Positions 35,358-43,617 of a DNA stretch of 64,000 nucleotides are shown one piece after another (within the stretch, counting starts at the first letter, position 1; each line of letters starts with the position of its first letter). This DNA comes from Schlesneria sp. (GTDB lineage: Bacteria > Planctomycetota > Planctomycetia > Planctomycetales > Planctomycetaceae): contig JAQGHU010000026.1 in NCBI GenBank assembly GCA_028291515.1, positions 46,730-110,729 of the forward strand. The letters run 5' to 3'. Both the position numbers and the translations under genes were made by a program. Under the pieces are notes generated by a model. It did not search any database. It was not told the DNA's origin and saw only the letters and a program-made list of their open reading frames with translations.

Positions 35358-37263
35358 TTTCTTCGTCTTCCGTTGTATCTAGCACCGAAGGCTGTGCAAT
35401 CAACAGCACTGCAGCTTGGCCTGGTAGTTTCCATCCGTCCTTGGTCTCGGGCATCACGGCCCCTAACCCGCCATAGTCGGGATCTTCGCTGGACCAGTGC
35501 ATCTGCCAGGACATGTGCAGTGGCGGCGCGAGCAACGGTTCCGGGACGACATCCAGGAACAGATCGCAGCCGAGATTAATTACCAGCAATCGATCCGCTT
35601 GCGTCCCACTGAAAAATCGAAGGACGAACGCCTCGGGACCCAAGACCGCACCGTCGAAAGTCCCGCGGCGAGGCGACCGCAAGACCGCGTCGTTCAGCCT
35701 GAGATGAATCAGATCGCGGTGAAGTGCATAAGCTTCGGCATGCAGTTCTCGCTCTTCGAACTTCAGCTTGCATCGCTCGAACGTCGCCGGATCCCCCGGA
35801 TCTGCCAACTGGGCAATAATCTTCGGCGTGTCCAGACTGGGGAACTGAGCCAAGAACTCAGATCGCCCCTCACGGACGGCCCGATGCAACTCTTCATTGT
35901 GATCGGCAAAGTACAGAAAAGGCGTCGACGCAGCGAACTCTTGCCCTTGGAACAGCATCGGAGTCCCCGGCATCAGCATCATCAGTGCCGTCATCGCCCG
36001 GAAACGCCCCGGCGACGAGAGTGCATGACACCGCAATCCTTTGGCCGAGTTCGCGACTTGGTCGTGATTCTGCAGAAAGCTGACAAACGCCTCTGGAGTC
36101 AGTCCGGTTGAGGGAGTTCCGCGACGTTTCTTCTGCCACTTATAACGCTGCCCCTGATACAGGTAGCCCCACTTCGCGGCCGAGATAAACTCTTGCGGAG
36201 TTCCCCGATAGTCCGTGAAATAGGCTTCGTTATGCCCCGAGAGCACGGTCATCGCGCTATGATGAAAGTCGTCGTTCCACAGCATGTCGATGGCGAAACC
36301 CTGGCTGTCGAGTGGCCGAGCAAGGTGAGTTTTCTGGGGCTCATTCTCAGCGACGATCACGGTGTTTCGACCAAACGCCGATTTGCGGACCGCTTGTCCG
36401 ATCTCGGCGATAATATGCGTGGCCGACTTGTCGATGATCGCTTGCGTCGCATCCAGACGCAGACCATCAAGATGAAATTCGCCAATCCAGTAAGAAGCAT
36501 TCGCGATAAAGAACTCGCGCACGTGCTCGGCTTCGGGGCCATCAAAATTGAGAGCCTTCCCCCAATCGTTCTTGTAGCGGTCGGTGAAATAAGAGTCCGA
36601 AAAGAACGAGAGATAGTTGCCATCGGGACCAAAGTGGTTATAGACCACATCCAGAATGACGCCCAAGCCCAGTGAATGCGCGCGATCGACGAACGCGCGC
36701 ATCTCATCGGGTGTCCCATACAGTCGGGTCGGTGCGAACAAGTTCACGCCGTCGTAGCCCCAACCGAATCGCCCCGCGAATTCTGCGACTGGCATCACTT
36801 CCAACAAAGTGACTCCCAGTTCTGCTAATGCAGGCAATTGTTCTGTGGCAGAATGCCAGGTTCCCTCGGGCGTGAAGGAGCCGATATGCATTTCATAGAT
36901 GATCTGAGCTTCCGGGCGATTACCGCGCCAATCCTCGTCGGTCCATTGAAACGTCGAAGAATCCATGACTTGCGACGGGCCGTGCGGACCTTCTGGTTGA
37001 TAGCGCGACATCGGATCGGGAATCGGCTGTTCCGCGTTCCCCAATCGATAGCGATACCGCGTCGTCGCATTAGCCACATCGGAAAAGCCAGAAAAGACCC
37101 CTGGCGAATCATCTTCGGCTTGAAGTTCGAATGTTGTTTTCTCGGCCTCCATCATCACAGTGACAGATTTGACCTTAGGTGCCCAAACTCGAAAGTGAAC
37201 CCCACCCCCGCCCTGCAGTTCGGCACCCATCGGGAGACGCCGACTCCACTGCTGATCCACCAC
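35350..37263 (-). CDS. treZ: malto-oligosyltrehalose trehalohydrolase
   Basis: TreZ releases trehalose from maltooligosyl-trehalose. The 637-residue protein has an N-terminal E-set domain (HFRVWAPKVKSV) and a GH13 barrel: GWGYDGVNLFAPTRLYG, GLGVILDVVYNHFGPDGNY, DGLRLDATQAI (nucleophile Asp), VIVAENEP (acid/base Glu) and FLQNHDQVAN (third Asp). The GTG at 37263 is chosen as start because AAAGGA lies 7 bases upstream and homology begins soon after; the frame is open to 37431. TreY, its usual partner, is not in the window; instead it overlaps a glycogen debranching gene. Confidence 0.93.
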   Translation of the reverse strand: MVDQQWSRRLPMGAELQGGGGVHFRVWAPKVKSVTVMMEAEKTTFELQAEDDSPGVFSGFSDVANATTRYRYRLGNAEQPIPDPMSRYQPEGPHGPSQVMDSSTFQWTDEDWRGNRPEAQIIYEMHIGSFTPEGTWHSATEQLPALAELGVTLLEVMPVAEFAGRFGWGYDGVNLFAPTRLYGTPDEMRAFVDRAHSLGLGVILDVVYNHFGPDGNYLSFFSDSYFTDRYKNDWGKALNFDGPEAEHVREFFIANASYWIGEFHLDGLRLDATQAIIDKSATHIIAEIGQAVRKSAFGRNTVIVAENEPQKTHLARPLDSQGFAIDMLWNDDFHHSAMTVLSGHNEAYFTDYRGTPQEFISAAKWGYLYQGQRYKWQKKRRGTPSTGLTPEAFVSFLQNHDQVANSAKGLRCHALSSPGRFRAMTALMMLMPGTPMLFQGQEFAASTPFLYFADHNEELHRAVREGRSEFLAQFPSLDTPKIIAQLADPGDPATFERCKLKFEERELHAEAYALHRDLIHLRLNDAVLRSPRRGTFDGAVLGPEAFVLRFFSGTQADRLLVINLGCDLFLDVVPEPLLAPPLHMSWQMHWSSEDPDYGGLGAVMPETKDGWKLPGQAAVLLIAQPSVLDTTEDEENE

Positions 37264-37823
37264 GGCGAATTCCTTTCGAAATGAGAATGATCCGATGTCA
37301 GCGCGATGCACCGTCGCACTTTCGAACGAGAGACACTGCCAAGGCAATTCGCATGCCAGCGCGGCAAGCGAGGTTCGGCAATTGAAACCGTAACAGCGAG
37401 AGTTCGTCTGAATACGTCGCTGACGCGTCACCCGCGCGCCTCAATCGCCGACAGATGATGCTGTCTCGATACCATTAGCACTGTTTAAGTGTTCCCCGCA
37501 GAATCGGAGCCAATGATTCTGGCCTGTTTATCACCGAAACGGTCACTCATTGAGCATCTTGGCGGAAAACAAACAGAGGTGGGAGCGATTATGACTCGAT
37601 AAGTAGCCTTCTCTCCGCGAGAAGAAAGCCAACTGCGAATCCGCCCTCCTGATGCATCGGCACGGGATGGCTGTCACGGCGTGGCGTTAATCGGCTTTCT
37701 TCTCGCGGGAGCGAGAAGGCTACTTAAAGAAGTCCGTGGCCTGTAGCCGCTTCCTCGAGTGCGGGAAACAACCTATTTGGAAGGCCACGGATTAGAAACA
37801 TGCACAGAGCTTTGTCGATCTGC
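37264..37823. other. 560-bp intergenic region with a long inverted repeat
   Basis: Apart from the inverted repeat at 37601-37725 I see no gene. The treZ promoter should lie in the left half. No promoter hexamers are convincing. Confidence 0.45.
37601..37725. repeat. 125-bp MITE-like element with about 30-bp inverted arms
   Basis: The left arm 37601-37630 (AAGTAGCCTTCTCTCCGCGA...) is nearly complementary to the right arm 37693-37725 (...GCGAGAAGGCTACTT). The arms contain GAAGAAAGCC and GGCTTTCTTC. The roughly 60-bp centre has no ORF. A long hairpin with no coding capacity suggests a non-autonomous mobile element or a dispersed REP-like repeat. Confidence 0.7.
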
Positions 37824-38933
37824 CTAACTGATCTTCTTCAACTTCGAGACGCGACCGGTGCCGACCCATTCCGCAACAAAAATACTGCCGTCATGTCCGA
37901 AGCAGGCATCATGCGGATGCACGAACTTACCCTCGACCCACTTCGAACTGTCACCGCGGATGGCGCCCCCATCCTTGGCAGTGACGCGGGCAACATCGTC
38001 ACCCAAGCGAGCGACGACTTCGTTCTTTTCATTCAACAGAGTGACGCGAGCGTGCAGTTCTGGAACCACCAGCAAATTCTTCCATGTCTCGACATTGGCG
38101 GGTAATCCATACCCCTTCAGTGTTTCCTCGTACTTCCCGTCCATCGTGAAGTATTGCAACGCGTGATTAGCGCGATCGCACACAACGATCGACGGCCGGC
38201 GGCCTTCGCGCTTGTCGACCCAGATCCCGTGCGGCGTGTTGAATTTCCCCTCGCCTCCACCGGCACCGCCGAAGTGCGACAGCCATTTCCCGTCTTTGTC
38301 ATATCGATGTACGACGAAGGCGCCATATCCGTCGACCAGCAGAAAGCCGCCATCATCCAAAAACGCAAAGTTTGTCGGCATGAACCGGTCACGCCCCCAG
38401 ACCTTCTTGGGCTTCGTATCTTCGTCCGCGGCATAGACTCCAGACTGCATCGGAGCGTATTGCTGCCAAACGGTTTCCCCGGTCAGAGTCATCTTCGCGA
38501 ACGACTTCACCTGCTGATAGGCGCAGACATACAGGAACTCCTCGCTTCCCTCCTGGCGAATCTCAATCCCGTGCCCGCCCCCTTGGAACTGCTGCCCGAA
38601 GGCACGGATGAATTTGCCTTCGGAATCGAAGACGAAGATCGACGGATGATCCTTCAGATCCTCGCGCCCTTCGTGAATGACATACAGATTGCCCGCCTTG
38701 TCGACCGCCACATTATGAGTCGTCTGCCACGTGTATTTGTCGGGCAACTGCGGCCATTCGTGGATCAGCTCAAACTTGTGCTCTCCTTCACCGACAATCA
38801 TGGGCTTCTCCGTTTTAGAGGCGGTCGCCATCATGGGGGCTCCAGCAATCACAGCGGCGCCGACCGCGGCGGTGCTCAAAAATTGGCGGCGCGAGACCGA
38901 ATCGTCTGACGTGGTGAAAGAGTCGTTCGTCAT
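37824..38933 (-). CDS. Tat-exported NHL/6-bladed beta-propeller protein
   Basis: The 369-residue protein (from ATG 38933) has a Tat signal (SRRQFLSTAAVGAAVIAGAP). The mature part reads as NHL-type beta-propeller blades: NVAVDKAGNLYVIHEG, FDSEGKFIRAFG, FNTPHGIWVDKREGR and HPHDACFGHDGSIFVAEW. Similar propellers in planctomycetes are called peptidylamidoglycolate lyase-like or SMP-30-like, but no catalytic residues can be assigned. It is probably periplasmic and ligand- or substrate-binding. It is divergent from the esterase gene. Confidence 0.8.
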   Translation of the reverse strand: MTNDSFTTSDDSVSRRQFLSTAAVGAAVIAGAPMMATASKTEKPMIVGEGEHKFELIHEWPQLPDKYTWQTTHNVAVDKAGNLYVIHEGREDLKDHPSIFVFDSEGKFIRAFGQQFQGGGHGIEIRQEGSEEFLYVCAYQQVKSFAKMTLTGETVWQQYAPMQSGVYAADEDTKPKKVWGRDRFMPTNFAFLDDGGFLLVDGYGAFVVHRYDKDGKWLSHFGGAGGGEGKFNTPHGIWVDKREGRRPSIVVCDRANHALQYFTMDGKYEETLKGYGLPANVETWKNLLVVPELHARVTLLNEKNEVVARLGDDVARVTAKDGGAIRGDSSKWVEGKFVHPHDACFGHDGSIFVAEWVGTGRVSKLKKIS

Positions 38934-39171
38934 GGGTGTTCTCTCGTGGGGAAATGATGAGCGAGACTTCGCAGATGCCGACAAGACACACGTTCAAACT
39001 ATCGTACTGCCTGGAGTCGCGGCAGCAAACCACGAGAGCATTCTGGACTTTTGATTAAATTGAGCCCCAACAACTTCGCTGTCGGTTGACGCCTTCCAGC
39101 CTCTGGCTTACGAATGATGTCCCCACGCCGTTGTCGGTGGCGGGCTGAGGTTCAACATCCGAGGAGACATC

Positions 39172-40605
39172 ATGAGTCGAGTCTGGTTCCGGTTGAATGT
39201 CGTCATGGCGGGCCTGGCCGTGACTTGCGGCATCGCGAACGCCGAAGTCAAGCTGCCCAAAGTCATTGCCAGCCACATGGTCCTGCAGCAGAAGCTGCCC
39301 ATCTCGATCTGGGGGACCGCCGATCCCGAAGAGGATGTGAAGGTCTCGATCGGCGACAACAGTGCGTCGACCAAGGCCGGGGCCGATGGCAAGTGGTCGG
39401 TCAAACTAAAAGAAATGACAGCGGGCGGGCCTCACGAAGTCATCGTTAAAGGTAAAAATGACATCAAGCTGACCGATGTTCTGATCGGTGAAGTCTGGGT
39501 CGCCTCGGGTCAGTCCAACATGGAGTGGCCAGTCTCGGCGTCAGACAATCCTCAACAGGAAATCGCCGCTGCCAAGCATCCTAACATTCGCCTGTTCCAT
39601 GTCCGCAAGGTTCCTTCGATCACTCCCGCTGCCGAAGTGGTCCTGGATCGCGAATGGTCCGAATGTTCACCTGAAACCATCGGCAACTTCTCCGCCGTCG
39701 CCTATTTCTTCGGATGTGAAATTCAGAAAGACTTGAATATCCCGGTTGGTCTGATCAACACCTCGTGGGGCGGAACTGCCATCGAACCTTGGACTCCGAT
39801 TGTCGGATTCGAATCGGTCGATTCGCTGAAGCCGATCGCCGAAGGGGTGAAAAATCAGCAGGCAAAGCCAGAAGGGCACACGGCCAATCCAGGAGCACCG
39901 ACTCACCTCTATAACGGAATGGTGTACCCGATCGTTCCTTTCGGAATTCGCGGAGCGTTGTGGTACCAGGGCGAATCCAACCGTGGTCAAGGGGTGGGCT
40001 ACGAACAACGGATGAACGCGTTGATCAACGGCTGGCGTTCCGTCTGGAATCAGGGCGACTTCCCATTCCTCTACGTGCAGATCGCCCCGTACAAGTACGT
40101 CAAGCCGCCGATGACCGACGAGAACCACCTGCTACCACAACTCTGGGAAGCGCAGACCAAGGTCCTGGGGATGAAGAACACGGGGATGATCGTCACCACC
40201 GACATCACGAACTTGGATGACATCCATCCGCGCAACAAGCAAGATGTCGGTAAGCGACTGGCACTGTGGGCTTTGGCGAAGACGTACGGCAAAACCAAAG
40301 TCGTCTATTCGGGTCCGCTCTACAAATCCATGAAAGTAGAAGGCAACAAGGTCCGCATCGAATTCGATCATGTCGGCAGCGGACTGAAGTCTCGCGACAG
40401 CAAGCCGCTCTCGTGGTTCACGATTGCGGGCAAAGACGGCGATTTCGTCGAAGCCAACGCCGTGATCGACGGAAAGTCTGTCGTCGTCTCCAGCGACAAG
40501 ATTACCGAACCTGCCGCGGTCCGGTTCGGCTGGAACGAGTTGGCTGAACCAAATCTGATGAACGCAGAAAGTCTACCGGCTGGCCCATTCCGCACGTCGC
40601 GGTAA
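39172..40605 (+). CDS. secreted sialate O-acetylesterase (SASA/SGNH family)
   Basis: The 477-residue protein has a signal peptide (about 1-24, GIANA then E). A beta-domain with LPKVIASHMVLQQ is typical of planctomycete sialate O-acetylesterase-like enzymes. The SGNH-type core has GEVWVASGQSNMEW (nucleophile Ser in GQSNM), GALWYQGESNRG and a C-terminal DIHPRNKQDVG (Asp-x-x-His dyad). It removes acetyl groups from sialic acids or acetylated polysaccharides. GAGGAG lies 6 bases before the start. The next gene is convergent across a strong terminator. Confidence 0.9.
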   Translation: MSRVWFRLNVVMAGLAVTCGIANAEVKLPKVIASHMVLQQKLPISIWGTADPEEDVKVSIGDNSASTKAGADGKWSVKLKEMTAGGPHEVIVKGKNDIKLTDVLIGEVWVASGQSNMEWPVSASDNPQQEIAAAKHPNIRLFHVRKVPSITPAAEVVLDREWSECSPETIGNFSAVAYFFGCEIQKDLNIPVGLINTSWGGTAIEPWTPIVGFESVDSLKPIAEGVKNQQAKPEGHTANPGAPTHLYNGMVYPIVPFGIRGALWYQGESNRGQGVGYEQRMNALINGWRSVWNQGDFPFLYVQIAPYKYVKPPMTDENHLLPQLWEAQTKVLGMKNTGMIVTTDITNLDDIHPRNKQDVGKRLALWALAKTYGKTKVVYSGPLYKSMKVEGNKVRIEFDHVGSGLKSRDSKPLSWFTIAGKDGDFVEANAVIDGKSVVVSSDKITEPAAVRFGWNELAEPNLMNAESLPAGPFRTSR

Positions 40606-40660
40606 TCTTCGTTTAACCGCGCGGGCACCGCCCCGCGCGTGGCTTGCGAACACGAAGTGA

Positions 40661-40692
40661 AAATGCCCCATGCAGCTTCTGCATGGGGCATT
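40661..40692. terminator. bidirectional terminator hairpin
   Basis: AATGCCCCATGCAG (40662-40675) and CTGCATGGGGCATT (40679-40692) form a perfect 14-bp stem with a 3-base loop. It lies between the convergent esterase (ends 40605) and cytochrome genes. The T-run is weak (TTCTTAT), but position and stability fit a bidirectional terminator. A second GC hairpin (CGCGCGGG...CCCGCGCG) lies just before it, near 40618-40640. Confidence 0.78.
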
Positions 40693-40722
40693 CTTATCGT
40701 CCAGTCATCAACTCAGTCGACT

Positions 40723-41130
40723 TCAATCATTCTTGCCGGGAAGCTTGCCTTCCTTAATCAGATCTCCATAGACCTTGCCATCGGCATTCTTCTCAATGAT
40801 CGACTTTTCCCAGGCGTCCTTGAAAATCGTCATAGCTTCGTCGGTCTTCTTGTCCTTGTCGGCCGCAGTGAAATCCTTGTGCTTGAAGCGGTCGTGATAG
40901 ACCTTGCCGAAGTCATTCAGTCCATGGCCTTTGGCCTTCTTGTCGGCACCAGGCTTGTGACAGATGTCGCACTTGGATTTCAGCCCCTCGACTGTTTCGA
41001 GGAACGGCTTGTAGGCCTTGTCGTCTTTGTAGCCGTCCGCCAGATAGGTCGGCAGCTTCGAAAAGGCAAACGCGTCGGCTGTGCCGATGCCACAAATGAA
41101 GGTCAAAGCCAACGCAAGTTTCAGACGCAT
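40723..41130 (-). CDS. small secreted c-type cytochrome-like protein
   Basis: From ATG 41130 (AGGGAG upstream) the 135-residue protein has a signal peptide (LALALTFICGIGTADAF) and one CxxCH site (CDICHKPG, about residues 54-61), followed by GHGLNDFGKVYHDRF. The chain is lysine-rich. The class of monoheme periplasmic protein is unclear; a distal Met ligand is not evident. It may close the long minus-strand run beginning with hpnE. A longer frame to 41172 is unlikely. Confidence 0.75.
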   Translation of the reverse strand: MRLKLALALTFICGIGTADAFAFSKLPTYLADGYKDDKAYKPFLETVEGLKSKCDICHKPGADKKAKGHGLNDFGKVYHDRFKHKDFTAADKDKKTDEAMTIFKDAWEKSIIEKNADGKVYGDLIKEGKLPGKND

Positions 41131-41210
41131 CCGACACTCCCTAAATTCTGATCTGTGATTCGCTCGATTCAAAGTACACGTTGCCAGCTATCCAGACTGA
41201 CGGCGATAGT

Positions 41211-42887
41211 TTAATCATTTGCGGTGCCAGTACCACCCGATTCCCCCGGCTGCTCCGGCGGTTTCTCTTCGAGCCACGGCGCGGGACCGGGATCCTCGTC
41301 GCGCAGCCGCTTGCGAGCATACGCGACATGGACCGTTGCTTCAGCATTGTCCTCGTACAACGCCTTGATGCTGGTCCAGATGGATTCGGCTTCGCTCAGC
41401 TTGCCGGATTGTCGCGCCGTCTCGGCATCTCGCAGCCGCTTGCTCAGAAATGCGGACAGCGAATCCGTGCCGAATTTGGCCTTGATCTTGCCGGCCTCGT
41501 CTTCAGCCAGCAGAACGTAGTTTCGATACTCGGCGTGAGATTTAAACAGCTCCACAATCGCGTTGAATTTGCGGAGTGCCGTGACGTGATCGCCAAAATC
41601 CCGGAATTTCTCCGCATTCAAGAACTGCTGTTCGGCTTCGTTGGCGGGAGGCTGCTTCAGCCGGTTCCTCGCCCGCATCTTGGTCATCGTCTCTTCTTTG
41701 TCGACATCGATCACCATGGCCTGCGCATGAGCCGCGTGTTTGCCCTCGGGATACCGAGTCAGCAGCAGCTTCAGAAAGTCGTCGCGAGCTCGCACGTGAT
41801 CAACCGTCGAGTTCAACTTCATCAATCGATCCGCTTCCGCCAGCAATCGGTCCTCACCCCACGGCAGACAGGTCCAGATGATAAAACCCAGCAAGACCGC
41901 CAGGCATGATCCCAGAAACCAGGCACGTTCGTAGATGGGGCTGTTATCTTTTTTCTTCTTCTTTTTCTTTTTACCCAGAGCCGCCTTCAGCTCTTCGATT
42001 CCCTTTCCCCCACCGCCACCCCCTGTCATCCCGGCCATCGTTTCGGCGGCAATACTGCGTTGCTGCGTAATCTTACCTCTGACTTCTTCGATCTCGACTT
42101 GCAGCGCCAACGCATCATAGGGGCGTTCTTGCGGATCCTTCTCCAGCAGATGAAAGATCAGATCTTCGACGAAGATCGGACATTGCGGAACGAGGGACGT
42201 AATCCGGACGGGCTCTTCCTGCAGATGCATCATCAGCATCTCGCCCTGGTTGTCGCTTTGGAACGGGGTTTCTCCCGAGATCATTTCGAACAGGACGCAG
42301 CCCATCGCATACAAGTCGGTCTTCTTGTCGACAGGCGGTTTGCCGCGAATCTGTTCGGGAGCCATATAGGCATAGGTTCCGACAGTCTTTCCAGCGGCAG
42401 TCAGCGCGGTCGCGGTGGTGTCGCGGGCGATCCCGAAATCGGTCAACTTGATCTGCATGTCTTTTGTCAGCAGCAGATTCGCCGGCTTCAGATCCCGATG
42501 AACGATTCCGGCCTCATGAGCATGCTCGAGCGCCTTGGCGATTTGCATCGTCATATCGAGCGCCTCTTCCCACGGTAACTTCCCCTTCAGCTTCAGATAG
42601 TCTTCCAGCGACCCTCCCGCAATCAGCTCCATCGCGTAGAAGCGTTGAGCGCCGAACTTCCCGCCCCCGTAGTAGCGGACGATGCTCGGATGCTGCAGCT
42701 TTTTCAGGATCGAGATTTCGCGTTCGAAACGCTTCTGCAATCCTTCGGAATCGGATACGTCGGGCGACAGGATCTTGAGAGCGACCTCGGCACCGTTCTT
42801 TGTGTACGTGGCTCGGTAAACGATCCCCATTCCGCCGACGCCGATGCGGTCCCCCACTTCAAAGGGCCCGATCATCCGTTTTGTCAT
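41211..42887 (-). CDS. membrane-bound Ser/Thr protein kinase (PknB-like)
   Basis: The 558-residue protein begins at ATG 42887. Residues about 8-265 form a Hanks-type kinase: IGVGGMGIVYRA (Gly loop), VALKIL (Lys), HRDLKPANLLL (catalytic loop), LTDFGIA (metal Asp) and YMAPEQ. Then come a Gly-rich segment and a run of eight lysines (about 310-320) before one transmembrane helix (WFLGSCLAVLLGFIIW). The extracytoplasmic part is about 200 residues of helices. PASTA domains are absent. It lies 151 bp after the DUF1854 gene. Planctomycetes carry many such kinases. Confidence 0.93.
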   Translation of the reverse strand: MTKRMIGPFEVGDRIGVGGMGIVYRATYTKNGAEVALKILSPDVSDSEGLQKRFEREISILKKLQHPSIVRYYGGGKFGAQRFYAMELIAGGSLEDYLKLKGKLPWEEALDMTMQIAKALEHAHEAGIVHRDLKPANLLLTKDMQIKLTDFGIARDTTATALTAAGKTVGTYAYMAPEQIRGKPPVDKKTDLYAMGCVLFEMISGETPFQSDNQGEMLMMHLQEEPVRITSLVPQCPIFVEDLIFHLLEKDPQERPYDALALQVEIEEVRGKITQQRSIAAETMAGMTGGGGGGKGIEELKAALGKKKKKKKKDNSPIYERAWFLGSCLAVLLGFIIWTCLPWGEDRLLAEADRLMKLNSTVDHVRARDDFLKLLLTRYPEGKHAAHAQAMVIDVDKEETMTKMRARNRLKQPPANEAEQQFLNAEKFRDFGDHVTALRKFNAIVELFKSHAEYRNYVLLAEDEAGKIKAKFGTDSLSAFLSKRLRDAETARQSGKLSEAESIWTSIKALYEDNAEATVHVAYARKRLRDEDPGPAPWLEEKPPEQPGESGGTGTAND

Positions 42888-43038
42888 GGCGCACGATCCG
42901 AGTACAAAAGGAATACCAAAGAATTGAGGATCAGAATTGGCCCGGCGATCCCCTATTCTGAAAGCGTCAGCCTTGGGATGCAATCCCATGCGGAAGCCGC
43001 TGTTCGGGACTTTGGAAAGAAGTGAGCATTTTGCCGGA

Positions 43039-43530
43039 TTAAATCAGACGACGGATCGTCCGCTGACTCGCTGCGTCCAGTTGGTTGATGTCTGGCAGCA
43101 GATAGCGGATGCCATTGGCATCGGCGACAACAGCTCCACTCGGTCCCAACTTGCGGATATCGTCTTCGCTTTCAAGCTGGAAGCTGGTCATTCCACGATC
43201 GGTTTCGACATCCCACCGGCACGGCGGACTCGGGGCGCTGGTCGTGACGATCCGTTGAATCGTCGGCATAAATTCTCGCTCGGTCAACTCGCGGTGCACC
43301 AGATCATGGGCACTAGGATTCAGGACCGCCAACGTGGGCAGATTGACCAACTCATGCCCGTCAGCGTCGACGATCGAAATCGTTCGATCGGGATCACTCA
43401 GCGGAAAGCAGCGGATTGGTTCCACACCGGCATGCACCGCCCCGTCGGGCAGCGTCAGGACCAGTTGTCCCCAATCGTTCTTGCTGAATTGCAATTGTGC
43501 GAAGTCCACGTCCACAGCACTTCCCGTCAT
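43039..43530 (-). CDS. DUF1854 family protein
   Basis: The 163-residue protein matches DUF1854: LTLPDGAVHAGVEPIRCFPLSDP near the N-terminus (read as G-x-x-H-x-x-V-x-P-x-R-x-F-P), FQLESEDDIRKL, and a NGIRYLLPD end. It has no signal peptide or membrane helix. DUF1854 genes are repeatedly found next to an ABC exporter like the one immediately upstream here (88-bp gap), and I recall that pair from cyanophycin-related clusters, but no cyanophycin synthetase is visible in this window. The protein is probably an accessory factor of the transporter. Confidence 0.82.
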   Translation of the reverse strand: MTGSAVDVDFAQLQFSKNDWGQLVLTLPDGAVHAGVEPIRCFPLSDPDRTISIVDADGHELVNLPTLAVLNPSAHDLVHRELTEREFMPTIQRIVTTSAPSPPCRWDVETDRGMTSFQLESEDDIRKLGPSGAVVADANGIRYLLPDINQLDAASQRTIRRLI

Positions 43531-43617
43531 ATCAAGTTCTCTTCCTGAGCGGGGGACGTCAGTCCCCTGGCTTTTTCCAGGGCGTGAGCCCTCGTAGCGA
43601 TCTCCTTCTAAACCACA

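Noticed and set aside
41938..41990. Poly-lysine run in the Ser/Thr kinase as a frameshift or assembly error
   Set aside because: The frame is continuous on both sides with kinase domain and membrane helix in one frame; a basic stretch just before a membrane helix is plausible.
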